DNA from: Deltaproteobacteria bacterium
GTDB lineage: Bacteria; Myxococcota_A; UBA9160; UBA6930
Direction: 5' to 3'
Length of the DNA stretch: 33,144 nt
Assembly (NCBI GenBank): GCA_019312665.1
Contig: JAFDCZ010000018.1
Span: 1 to 33,144 of the forward strand
In this document: piece by piece, positions 7,597 through 16,296 of the stretch
Position numbering within the stretch: position 1 is the first letter of the stretch
Layout: every line of letters starts with the position of its first letter
The notes under the pieces: generated by a model
The model's database searches: none
What the model was told of the DNA's origin: nothing
The model's input: only the letters and a program-made list of their open reading frames with translations
Made by a program: the position numbers and the translations under genes

Positions 7597-9036
7597 GTGC
7601 CGCGTCGGTTCTACATCCGCACCTATGGCTGCCAGATGAATGTCCATGATTCGGACAAGCTGGCGAACCTCCTGCTTCACGCGGGCTGGGCCCAGGCTGA
7701 ATCAGATGGCCCCTGTGAGCTGTTGATCATCAACACCTGTTCCATCCGCGAGAAAGCCGAGAACAAGCTCTACAGCGATCTCGGGGCCCTGCGGGAATGG
7801 AAGGACGAGGTGCCGGGACGGGCGCTGGGCGTAGGCGGTTGCGTGGCCCAGCAAGAGGGCGACGCCATCCTGCGCCGGTTCGGCCATCTGGATTTCGTGT
7901 TCGGCACGCACAATCTGCGCTGGGTCCCCGAGATGGCCGAGGCCGCCTTTGATGGGATGCGCGAGGCGCGCACAGGAACCACGGCCTCGTTGGAGCGCTT
8001 CGATCTGCCGGAGCGGCATCCGGAGTTCCGAGCCAGCACGCCGGGTCGGGCCTTTCTGACCGTGATGGAAGGCTGCGACATGTTCTGCAGCTTCTGCATC
8101 GTGCCGACCACCCGGGGCCGCGAGATCAGCCGGCCCGCCCAGGGCATCCTCGATGAAGCTGCAGCCCTGGCCAAGACCGGGGTCCGCCAGCTGACCCTGC
8201 TCGGGCAGACCGTGAACGCCTACGGACGCCATGATCAGCGGCGGGCCCAGACGGCCGAAACCGGAACGATGGGCTTTGCGGCGCTGGTGAGGCGCCTGGC
8301 CGAGATCCCGGGAATCGAACGAATCCGGTACACGAGCCCCCACCCGCTCTTCTTCGATGAGGCGCTCGTGCGGGCCCACGCAGAGGTTCCGGAGCTCTGC
8401 CCGCACGTCCACCTGCCGCTCCAGAGCGGCTCGAACCGGATCCTCGAGGCCATGCGCCGGCGCTACACCGCCGAGGAGTACAGCCGCTGGGCCGAAGCGT
8501 TGAAGGCCGCCCGACCTGGGCTCGTGCTGACCACGGACGTGATCGTCGGCTTCCCCGGTGAGACCGAAGCCGATTTCGAGGCCACCCTGGCCCTGGTCGA
8601 GGCCCTGGCCTTCGTGGATGCCTACACCTTCAAATATTCCCCCCGCCCAGGCACCCCCGCCGCTCAGCTGACGGAGGGGAGTGTGCCGGCGGACGTCGCC
8701 CAGGATCGCCTCGAGCGGCTTCAGGATTTGCTTCGGCGGCTCACCCTGGCCGCCCATCGGGCCCGGGTGGGGGAGACGACCGAGATCCTGGTCGAGGGCC
8801 CCAGCCGGCGGGCCAGGGAGCGGCCGGACCAGCCGGCGCAGATTCGGGGACGGGACCCCCAGCACCGGGTCGTGAATGCGGAACATTCGGCCCCGGGGGG
8901 TAGTCTGGTGCAAGTGGAAATCGTCGAAGCGACACCGCATTCCCTGATCGGGCGTCCGGTGCCGGAGGAAGGCGCCACACTCACGCGTGGGAAGCGAACA
9001 GCCGATGAAGAGGGCCGACTCTCGGCCCCTTCTTGA
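7597..9036 (+). CDS. miaB: tRNA-2-methylthio-N6-dimethylallyladenosine synthase MiaB
   Basis: This radical-SAM enzyme adds the 2-methylthio group to N6-isopentenyladenosine at position 37 of tRNAs that read UNN codons. The 479 residues show the methylthiotransferase N-terminal domain with cluster cysteines C12 (TYGCQMN), C48 (NTCSIREKAENK) and C82 (GGCVAQQ). The radical-SAM motif C160-x3-C164-x2-C167 follows, and a C-terminal TRAM RNA-binding domain lies at about 395-460. All six cysteines are intact. The start is GTG 7597. The last codons overlap a hairpin. miaA is not in the window. Confidence 0.95.
   Translation: MPRRFYIRTYGCQMNVHDSDKLANLLLHAGWAQAESDGPCELLIINTCSIREKAENKLYSDLGALREWKDEVPGRALGVGGCVAQQEGDAILRRFGHLDFVFGTHNLRWVPEMAEAAFDGMREARTGTTASLERFDLPERHPEFRASTPGRAFLTVMEGCDMFCSFCIVPTTRGREISRPAQGILDEAAALAKTGVRQLTLLGQTVNAYGRHDQRRAQTAETGTMGFAALVRRLAEIPGIERIRYTSPHPLFFDEALVRAHAEVPELCPHVHLPLQSGSNRILEAMRRRYTAEEYSRWAEALKAARPGLVLTTDVIVGFPGETEADFEATLALVEALAFVDAYTFKYSPRPGTPAAQLTEGSVPADVAQDRLERLQDLLRRLTLAAHRARVGETTEILVEGPSRRARERPDQPAQIRGRDPQHRVVNAEHSAPGGSLVQVEIVEATPHSLIGRPVPEEGATLTRGKRTADEEGRLSAPS
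9012..9028 (+). terminator. Hairpin at the end of miaB
   Basis: GGGCCGA-CTC-TCGGCCC is a perfect 7-bp stem followed by CTTCTTG. It overlaps the last codons of miaB and is a plausible short intrinsic terminator, leaving 9037-9129 to hold the start of the next unit. Confidence 0.45.
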
Positions 9037-9129
9037 GGGGAATGGATCCGTTCGGAATGCGCCCGAGCGGTTTCGAGGTCAGGGAGATGGGTTGAGCCAA
9101 GCCGGGATCGTCAGCATGGGGAGAGCCCG

Positions 9130-10959
9130 TTGAACTCGGCGCGGATACTTGCGGTCGATGACCAGCTCTACTTCCGGGTCTTCCTCGAAGACTTGCTCCG
9201 AGGCGAGGATTTCGAGGTGGTCACGGCGGAGAGCGGTGCCGAAGCCCTCGCCTTGATGGAAGAAGATCCGCCGGACCTGGTGCTCACCGATCTGGTGATG
9301 CCGGAAATGGACGGGCGCGAGCTGGTGCGGCAGGTCAAGGAGCGCTGGCCGGAGCAGGACATCGTCGTCGTCACGAGTGTCGGCGACGTCAAGACCGCGG
9401 TCGAAGCGATGCGGCTGGGCGCGACGGATTATCTGCTGAAGCCGATCGATCGCACGGCATTGCTTCGCTCCATCGATGGGATTCTCGAGCGCCGCGCCAT
9501 GCACGCGGAGCACGACCGGCTGGTGGCAGAGAACCTCTCGTTCATGGGCCATTTCGCCCAGTACGAACGAGCGCTGGGCTTGTTCTCGACGCTTTCCGTC
9601 GAGCCCCTTGCCGACCGCATCGTCGAAGTCCTGTGCCTCGAGACGAACGCCCATGCGGGCGTGGCGTGGCTTGCGGATCCGGACCACCCGAGCCGGCTGC
9701 GCTTGTGCGGCGTCGGCGGATTGATCCGGGTCAAGGATGAGGTGGAAGAGATCGAGGTCGAAGGCCTGCCCTCGATTCTTCGCCCGCTGGCCGAACCCGG
9801 CTGCCGATCCCTGCTACCGAAGGACACCGGCACAGCGCGGGCTCCGCTCTTCGTTCCGATTCGTCACGATGGCGAGATGTTGGGGTTGCTCCGGCTCACC
9901 GACCGGGTCGATGGTGCGGAGTTCGATGAGGGCGATCGGGAGGTCGCCGAACGTTTCGCGTTGTTCGCAAGCCAGGCCCTCGCCAATGCGATTGCCTTCC
10001 GATCCCTCGAGCGACGCTCGTTCAAGGATCCGACCACCCATGCCTACACCCGGGCCTACTTCGACGACGTCCTGGAATACGAGCTTCAGAAGGCCAAGCG
10101 GTTTGGTCGCAGCCTCTCGGTGGTGCGCATCACGCTCGATCCGATCGGGCCCGTGCGGGAACGGCTCTCACCCCCTGAGTTCAACGCCTGGATCCAGGCC
10201 GTCGTGGGCGATCTCCAGCGCGCGGTGCGGTCGACGGATCTGCTCGGCACCGAATCCGAGCACGAGTACGTGGTGTTGCTGCCCGAATGCGACAGTCTGG
10301 GCTCGGTCGTTGCCAAACGCCGCCTGCGTGCCGCCTTCGAACGAAGCCCGGCGTTTCAACAGCTGGCGGACGATCGTCCGGCCGTGCTGAGTGCGATGGC
10401 CACCTTCCCCTCCAACGGAGCGAATCCTGAAGAGCTTCGGACATGCCTGAATCGCCGCATCGATGCGGACCGTCGCAGCCTGCTTCGGCTCTACGACCTC
10501 GAGCAGGTGCCGTTCCGTGGGCTGCTGGAGAATCTGCTGGCGGAGGGCGAAGAGGGGGGCACCGGCCTCGGGGACCAGATGGCGGGCTTCCTGCTCGATG
10601 AGGTCAGTCGCAACCCGCATCACCGGGGTTTGCTGTTCGTCGCACCCCTCGGCGGGCAGACCGCGAAGCTGCGCTCCGCCCTGGAACAGCTGCGTGGAAC
10701 GACGCCCAGGACCGAGGTCGTGCTGTTCGCCGACCGCGACGAGCAGCTGATGCCCGGTGTTCCCGTCACGTGGGTGTCACCGTCACGGATCGGCGCGGAT
10801 CAACCCTTCCTCGTCTATCTTGGAGAGGGCGCCTCCTACGCGTACGTCCAAGATGGCGGAGCGGAGGACGCCACCACCTACCACACCGCCGACCCGGTGG
10901 TCGTCGAACAGCTGGCCTTCGGGCTGAGCCACGATCTGGGGATTCCGATCGGTGACTAG
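9130..10959 (+). CDS. Response regulator with receiver, GAF, degenerate GGDEF and a C-terminal sensory-like domain
   Basis: This is a 609-residue cytoplasmic signalling protein. The receiver (4-122) is complete, with acidic pair D10/D11, phospho-acceptor D54, T83 and K105. A GAF-like domain spans about 145-295. A GGDEF-fold domain begins with KDPTTHAYTRAYF (about 299) but its active-site loop reads GTESEHEYV (373-381) in place of GGDEF, so cyclic-di-GMP synthesis is unlikely. The C-terminal 155 residues (from about 453) weakly resemble DICT-type sensory domains and are otherwise unrecognised. The TTG start is supported by GGGGAGAG eight bases upstream; the nearby ATG at 9116 runs into a stop. 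It overlaps the next gene by 8 bp. No histidine kinase is in view. Confidence 0.85.
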   Translation: MNSARILAVDDQLYFRVFLEDLLRGEDFEVVTAESGAEALALMEEDPPDLVLTDLVMPEMDGRELVRQVKERWPEQDIVVVTSVGDVKTAVEAMRLGATDYLLKPIDRTALLRSIDGILERRAMHAEHDRLVAENLSFMGHFAQYERALGLFSTLSVEPLADRIVEVLCLETNAHAGVAWLADPDHPSRLRLCGVGGLIRVKDEVEEIEVEGLPSILRPLAEPGCRSLLPKDTGTARAPLFVPIRHDGEMLGLLRLTDRVDGAEFDEGDREVAERFALFASQALANAIAFRSLERRSFKDPTTHAYTRAYFDDVLEYELQKAKRFGRSLSVVRITLDPIGPVRERLSPPEFNAWIQAVVGDLQRAVRSTDLLGTESEHEYVVLLPECDSLGSVVAKRRLRAAFERSPAFQQLADDRPAVLSAMATFPSNGANPEELRTCLNRRIDADRRSLLRLYDLEQVPFRGLLENLLAEGEEGGTGLGDQMAGFLLDEVSRNPHHRGLLFVAPLGGQTAKLRSALEQLRGTTPRTEVVLFADRDEQLMPGVPVTWVSPSRIGADQPFLVYLGEGASYAYVQDGGAEDATTYHTADPVVVEQLAFGLSHDLGIPIGD

Positions 10960-12493
10960 CTCCATCCTCGTCGCCCAACTGCACCCGAACCGGGCGCGCC
11001 AACTCGCCGAGGCCTGCGCTGCGCGAGGCTATGCCACGAGTTTCGCCCAGCACGGCGCTGCAGCCTTGGAGGCCGCGCTCGCGGACGTTCCGGACGTCGT
11101 GGTCGCGGTTTCAGATCTGGAACTGATCGACGCGGGAACGCTGGTCGAGATCCTGCGCGCCAACCCACGAACCAAGGGTGTGCGCTTCCTCTTCCTGGGG
11201 CGCGAGCCGGGCGGAGGTTTCTTCGACGATACGCTCTCGCCCTCGGCATCGGGGGAAGAGATCGCCCTGCGCATCGAGGCCATCCTGGCGCAACGCAAGC
11301 GCATCGATGCGGTGGATCGGGAAGCCGAGGCCGAGCAGGCCGTCCAGGGCAAGCTCTCGCAGATCCCGCTGACCGATCTGTTGCAGCTCTTTCATATGAA
11401 TCGGCGCACGGGCACGATCGAGCTCAGCCGGCAAGAGGGGGGGGCGCCGGGGGAACGCGGCGCGCTGATCCTACGCGAAGGCAACCTCATCCAGGCGACC
11501 GTTGGCCGCGTCGAGGGAGAGAAGGCCTTGTTCCGGCTGTTGGCCTGGCGCGAAGGTGGCTTTGCCTTCCGGCCGGGCACGGTCACGATGACACCGCGGA
11601 TCACCACGCCGACGCGTGCCCTCCTGATGGAGGCGCTTCGCCAGCTCGACGAGTGGGATCAGCTGAAGGGCTCCCTTCCGCCGCCCTCGACCCGCGTGCG
11701 CCTGCTTGTTCCCCGGGCAGAGCTGCCGAATGCGGTCCACCCCGTCACCGAGCAACTGCTCGATCTCCTGGAGCACGACGATCGGGTGGGCGAGCTGATG
11801 GATCGCTCCACGTTCCCGGACTATCAGGTGCTTCGCACCCTGCAGGCGCTTTGCGATCGTGGCATCGTGCAGATGCGGCGCGAACCGGAGTACGGCGAGG
11901 GCGGGCGCTCGGATGGGCTCTTCGATCTCTCCCAGCAGCAGCGATTACGAGAGTGGTTGCAGACGGGCCGGCCGCGCGGCGTGCCCGCGCGGGAGGCCAA
12001 GCTGCTCCTGGCTGCAACCGATCCCACCGTGACCCGCGAGTTCGTGCGGCTCCTGACCGCGCTGCCAGGCTTCCGCCTCGAGCCGGCCTTTCGCAGCGGG
12101 GACATCCGCCAGGAGGATGTTGCGACGCTTGGCCGGCTGGATGTGGACGATGCCGTGGGGATCCAGCTGCTCCACGTTCCCACCGCGAAGCGCTTCGAAG
12201 CCTGCTGGCCTGCCCTGGCTCAGGGCTCGCTCGGCACCTTGCTGCTGATGAACTCGCCCCAAGGAGAAGGCGAGGAGCGCTTGCGCCCGCTGGTCGAGCG
12301 GCTTCGTGCCCAGCACCCCGATGCCCGGATCTTTCACGTCTTCATGCTGCCGAAGGGCGAGAAGCTGGCGGCCGAAGAACTCGAGCCGAGCCTCGGATTG
12401 CTGGACCAGGCCTCGGTCTTCCTGGTTCCCCTGGAAGGAGAACGGGACCCGCTCACGCTTCTTCGGGCGATCTTCGGAAGGATCCTGCCGTGA
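10952..12493 (+). CDS. Pseudo-receiver - DUF4388 (PatA-like) - degenerate small-GTPase-like protein
   Basis: The 513 residues fall into three parts. Residues 4-115 look like a receiver fold, but the phospho-acceptor is replaced (PDVVVAVSDLELID) and the Thr/Lys switch residues are absent. Residues 131-235 are a clear DUF4388 domain (GKLSQIPLTDLLQLF, RTGTIEL, GNLIQATVGRVEGEKALFRLLAW), found in PatA-like and gliding-related regulators. Residues 347-513 align by eye with bacterial MglA/Ras-like GTPases: KLLLAATDPTVTREFV in the P-loop position, LHVPTAKRFEACWPALAQGSLGTLLLMN at the G3/GTPGQERF region, and MLPKGE where NKxD should be. All nucleotide-binding residues appear lost. The GTG start overlaps the previous gene by 8 bp, and the stop overlaps the next start as GTGA. 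The DUF4388 call is firm; the pseudo-GTPase call is my reading. Confidence 0.8.
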   Translation: MTSSILVAQLHPNRARQLAEACAARGYATSFAQHGAAALEAALADVPDVVVAVSDLELIDAGTLVEILRANPRTKGVRFLFLGREPGGGFFDDTLSPSASGEEIALRIEAILAQRKRIDAVDREAEAEQAVQGKLSQIPLTDLLQLFHMNRRTGTIELSRQEGGAPGERGALILREGNLIQATVGRVEGEKALFRLLAWREGGFAFRPGTVTMTPRITTPTRALLMEALRQLDEWDQLKGSLPPPSTRVRLLVPRAELPNAVHPVTEQLLDLLEHDDRVGELMDRSTFPDYQVLRTLQALCDRGIVQMRREPEYGEGGRSDGLFDLSQQQRLREWLQTGRPRGVPAREAKLLLAATDPTVTREFVRLLTALPGFRLEPAFRSGDIRQEDVATLGRLDVDDAVGIQLLHVPTAKRFEACWPALAQGSLGTLLLMNSPQGEGEERLRPLVERLRAQHPDARIFHVFMLPKGEKLAAEELEPSLGLLDQASVFLVPLEGERDPLTLLRAIFGRILP

Positions 12494-12912
12494 GCTCCCC
12501 CAGCGCGAAGATTTTCGCACCGTTCACCGATCTCACCGACGAAGAGCTGGAGCTCGTGACGTCTCTTCTCGAAGAGCGCGAGCTGGTGGTCGGCGAAGTG
12601 CTCCAGAACGAAGGCGACGAGGCCGACGGGCTCATCCTGCTGGCGGAAGGACAGCTCACGCTGTCGAATAGCCGAACCGGCGAGCTGGGTACGCTCGCGC
12701 CGGGACGGCATCTCGGCGATACCTCACTGGCCTCACTTGGTCGGCGAGAGTTGACGCTGGTGGCCGCCGAACCCTCGCGGGTGCTGCTCTTCCCCCGAAG
12801 CGCCTTCCTGCGGCTCTCGGAAGACGCGCCGCGCGCTGCCACGCGCATCCTGGAAGCCGTCCTGCGAGACCTGGCCGCGACCGTCCGTTCAGGCCTGGAC
12901 CGCCTGCTGTAG
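12490..12912 (+). CDS. Small cyclic-nucleotide-binding-like domain protein
   Basis: This 140-residue protein consists of a single CRP-type beta-barrel (about 8-115) with a short C-terminal helix and no DNA-binding domain. The start is GTG 12490, in a GTGA overlap with the previous gene; the open frame runs far upstream, but only this start fits. The stretch VVGEVLQNEGDEADGLILLAEGQL is typical of the fold. The phosphate-binding cassette is altered: GD (76-77) for GE and RREL (85-88) for the R-[ST]-A pattern. Cyclic-nucleotide binding is therefore doubtful. Position and overlap say it works with the two preceding regulators. Confidence 0.75.
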   Translation: MSSPSAKIFAPFTDLTDEELELVTSLLEERELVVGEVLQNEGDEADGLILLAEGQLTLSNSRTGELGTLAPGRHLGDTSLASLGRRELTLVAAEPSRVLLFPRSAFLRLSEDAPRAATRILEAVLRDLAATVRSGLDRLL

Positions 12913-12988
12913 CCAAACAGCAATTCGGGCCGCGGCTGAAGAGGCAGAAGGGTCTAGTGGAGAAAGAAGCCCTGCTTTCACGCGCGAC

Positions 12989-13050
12989 GTCCGATGACTC
13001 CGAACGATGTCAATTTGCCGGGGAGGGGATCAGGCCTGTTCCCGAGCGCA
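12989..13050 (+). repeat. Direct repeat copy 1 (left of the toxin-antitoxin module)
   Basis: It is about 62 bp and starts GTCCGATGAC. The core ATGTCAATTTG then GGGGATCAGGC is shared with copy 2 at 13889-13949. By hand alignment there are about eight mismatches and one gap. The element resembles dispersed REP-like or transposon-end sequences, but I cannot name a family. Confidence 0.75.
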
Positions 13051-13096
13051 AGATCCCATCGCTGGTGCAAGAGGCCCCGCAGAGAGCACCAGGCTT

Positions 13097-13489
13097 CTAT
13101 CGGCTGACCGAATTCTGGCTGAGGAAGACCGCAACCTCCGCCTTGTCGACCGAGCCTGCAGCCACACCGTCGACCAGTCCGTACAGTGCCTCCAGTTCGG
13201 CGTCGAGTCGGCGGCCGTTCAGCCCGAGGAACACGAGAGCGCCCATGAGTGCGGTTCGCTTGTTTCCATCCGCGAATGGATGGTTGCGGGCAATGTGAAA
13301 GAGGTAGGCGGCCGCCATCTCGTAGAGGGTTCCGTGCAGGTACTCGCCGTCGAAGGTCGTCTCGGGCATGCCCAGCGCAGATTGCAGCAAGCCGAGGTCA
13401 CGCAGCCCCGGCTGGCCGCCGTAGCGTCGCATCTGGTCCGCGTGGATTCCCAGGACCTCGTCGAGGGTCAGGAAATGCGGCTCGTTCAC
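13097..13489 (-). CDS. Doc-type toxin (Fic/Doc family, death on curing)
   Basis: This is a toxin of 130 residues. The Fic-fold motif reads HPFADGNKRTA (70-80). As in phage P1 Doc, Lys occupies the position that is Gly in AMP-transferring Fic proteins (GNKR against GNGR), and Doc with this motif phosphorylates EF-Tu and stops translation. The N-terminal LTLDEVLGIHADQM is typical of chromosomal Doc proteins. The GTG start overlaps the antitoxin stop as GTGA, so the antitoxin is translated first. The module is the only protein-coding unit on the - strand here, apart from the transposase remnant, and sits between direct repeats, suggesting acquisition. Confidence 0.88.
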   Translation of the reverse strand: MNEPHFLTLDEVLGIHADQMRRYGGQPGLRDLGLLQSALGMPETTFDGEYLHGTLYEMAAAYLFHIARNHPFADGNKRTALMGALVFLGLNGRRLDAELEALYGLVDGVAAGSVDKAEVAVFLSQNSVSR

Positions 13490-13713
13490 TCAGCGAGGTG
13501 TCGGAAGACGCCGCCGTATTGCTCGTGGGCTTCGGCAACGAGTTCCGCGACCCGATTCCTGTGCTTTGGATCGCGGAGCGGGGTCACGACGAGGACGTCG
13601 CCGTCGGTCGAGAGCTCGAGCTCCGTGTCCGCATCAATCTCCAGCGCCTCCAAGAGAGGCCGGTCGATCACGAGGGCGAGGCTATTCCCCGAGCGCATCA
13701 GTCTCTTCGTCAC
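13486..13713 (-). CDS. AbrB/MazE-type antitoxin of the Doc module
   Basis: This is a 75-residue swapped-hairpin AbrB-like antitoxin. Residues 1-45 (MTKRLMRSGNSLALVIDRPL onward) form the DNA-binding barrel, with DxxVLVVTPL after it. The C-terminal 30 residues (about 50-75, EAHEQYGGVFRHLAE) should wrap the toxin. I chose GTG 13713 because homologues begin M-T-K at this point; an upstream ATG at 13767 would add 18 unrelated residues. A promoter-like pair and the palindrome ACGTACGT sit immediately before this start. It probably neutralises Doc and represses its own operon. Confidence 0.82.
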   Translation of the reverse strand: MTKRLMRSGNSLALVIDRPLLEALEIDADTELELSTDGDVLVVTPLRDPKHRNRVAELVAEAHEQYGGVFRHLAE

Positions 13714-13748
13714 GTACGTACAGTAGTGGGAATTGGTAAGGACGGCAA
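13712..13748 (-). promoter_or_regulatory. Possible promoter and operator of the toxin-antitoxin operon
   Basis: Reading the - strand, TTGCCG (13748-13743), a 17-nt spacer and TACTGT (13725-13720) lie six bases before the GTG start, so the message would be nearly leaderless. The palindrome ACGTACGT (13719-13712) overlaps the start codon and is a candidate autoregulatory site. The -10 match is weak. Confidence 0.3.
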
Positions 13749-13837
13749 CGACGCGGGCCATCCGCATGGGGGGTGCGCGGCCCGCCGCGCGAAACCCAGG
13801 GTCCAGGTCGTTCGTGGATGAAGGTCGCCTACCGATC

Positions 13838-13872
13838 CCCTCGGCCCCAATGCCCTTCAGGGCTGCCGAGGG
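13838..13872. repeat. Compound hairpin upstream of direct repeat copy 2
   Basis: CCCTCGGC (13838-13845) pairs with GCCGAGGG (13865-13872). GCCC-TTCA-GGGC (13852-13863) forms an inner hairpin. CCCCAA (13845-13850) could alternatively pair with TTGGGG (13873-13878). It lies in 13768-13888, which otherwise holds no gene. Confidence 0.5.
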
Positions 13873-13888
13873 TTGGGGTACACGCGGT

Positions 13889-13949
13889 GTCCGATAATTC
13901 CCAACTATGTCAATTTGTCGGGAAGGGGATCAGGCTGTTTCCGGGACGA
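13889..13949 (+). repeat. Direct repeat copy 2 (right of the toxin-antitoxin module)
   Basis: This is the second copy of the element at 12989-13050, in the same orientation and offset by exactly 900 bp over the shared core. Downstream, 13950-14101 has no recognisable gene. Confidence 0.75.
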
Positions 13950-14101
13950 TTTTCAAGCTTCCTCGCCTAGCATGGCGTGGTGCTGCCCCTCGCCCGTATC
14001 ACATGGCCGCTGCGCAGGAGTTCACCAGACACACCCCTGCCGTGACGGGGATTGGAGCTTGCTCGATCTGAAGTGAGGTGCCGGGCAATGACGAAGCGCT
14101 G

Positions 14102-14443
14102 TCAGGTGCCAGCCTCCGACTCGGTTGGGACGGTCTGGTCGAACTCGAAGCCCGACCAGGCCGGGTCCTCTCGGCCGAGTGCATCGTCGCCGTTTGCCTG
14201 TGGCTCTGCGAAGACGATGGGCCGCCTTGGTGCGACCGGTGGTGCGCGCGCGGGCAGGGCCAGGCAGGCGAGGATGCGCCGGGCCACGTCGGCCTCCGCA
14301 ATCGCGGCGAGGATGCGCATCCGCCCGCCGCAGCAGGGACAGCTCAACGCGTCGACTTCGAAAACACGCTGCAGGAGATCCGCCCAGGGGTGGCGCCTGG
14401 CCTGGCGTGAACGGTTGATTTCGTGATCGCTTCTCGTCGCCAT
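14102..14443 (-). pseudogene. Remnant of an IS91-family transposase, C-terminal part
   Basis: Residues about 17-75 of this frame match the C-terminal zinc-ribbon end of IS91-type rolling-circle transposases: [19 protein letters not shown], then CCGGRMRILAAIAEADVARR, then ILACLALPARAPP. A typical acidic tail ending FEFDQTVP follows and the frame stops at 14102. The catalytic two-tyrosine domain (several hundred residues) is missing. The frame continues upstream to 14578 without recognisable similarity, so the start given here is only the nearest ATG to the conserved part. The rest of the element appears to have been deleted. Confidence 0.65.
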
Positions 14444-14532
14444 GGGTGCGGCGCACCGGCTCGGATCCTCTTCACGGTGGTACAGGGAGTCACCAACTGC
14501 GTGCGGGCCGAGGCTGGCGACGGCCCGGGCGT

Positions 14533-14602
14533 CAGCCCCCAGGGTGTGGCTCGAGGTTCTCGCCAGGCCAGCTGACATGCTTGAATCTCACCCTGGGGGC
14601 TG
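14533..14602. repeat. Perfect 14-bp inverted repeat between the transposase remnant and guaB
   Basis: CAGCCCCCAGGGTG (14533-14546) and CACCCTGGGGGCTG (14589-14602) are exact reverse complements separated by 42 nt. It may be a terminal structure of the decayed insertion element or a hairpin in the guaB upstream region. The stretch 14444-14755 holds no convincing gene. Confidence 0.7.
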
Positions 14603-14680
14603 TCTACGGCAGGCAAGCGAAGCCCGTCGGAGGTGGTACACTCCGTCGCCAACTCGGGGATGGGTGAGGGTGGCCGTTGA

Positions 14681-16219
<1,539 letters not shown>

Positions 16220-16296
16220 CCGCCCCAGAACCCCCCAGATTCCCCGCACCACAGTCGGGCCTTCCTCCAGGCCCTTATCCAGCAGGGGCGCCCCCT

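Noticed and set aside
11653-12489. Upstream extension of the cyclic-nucleotide-binding-like frame
   Set aside because: It overlaps the DUF4388 gene completely and has shadow-frame composition. The GTGA overlap at 12490 is the sensible start.
14444-14578. Upstream continuation of the transposase-remnant frame
   Set aside because: No similarity to the IS91 transposase body is visible there, so it was not included in the pseudogene.
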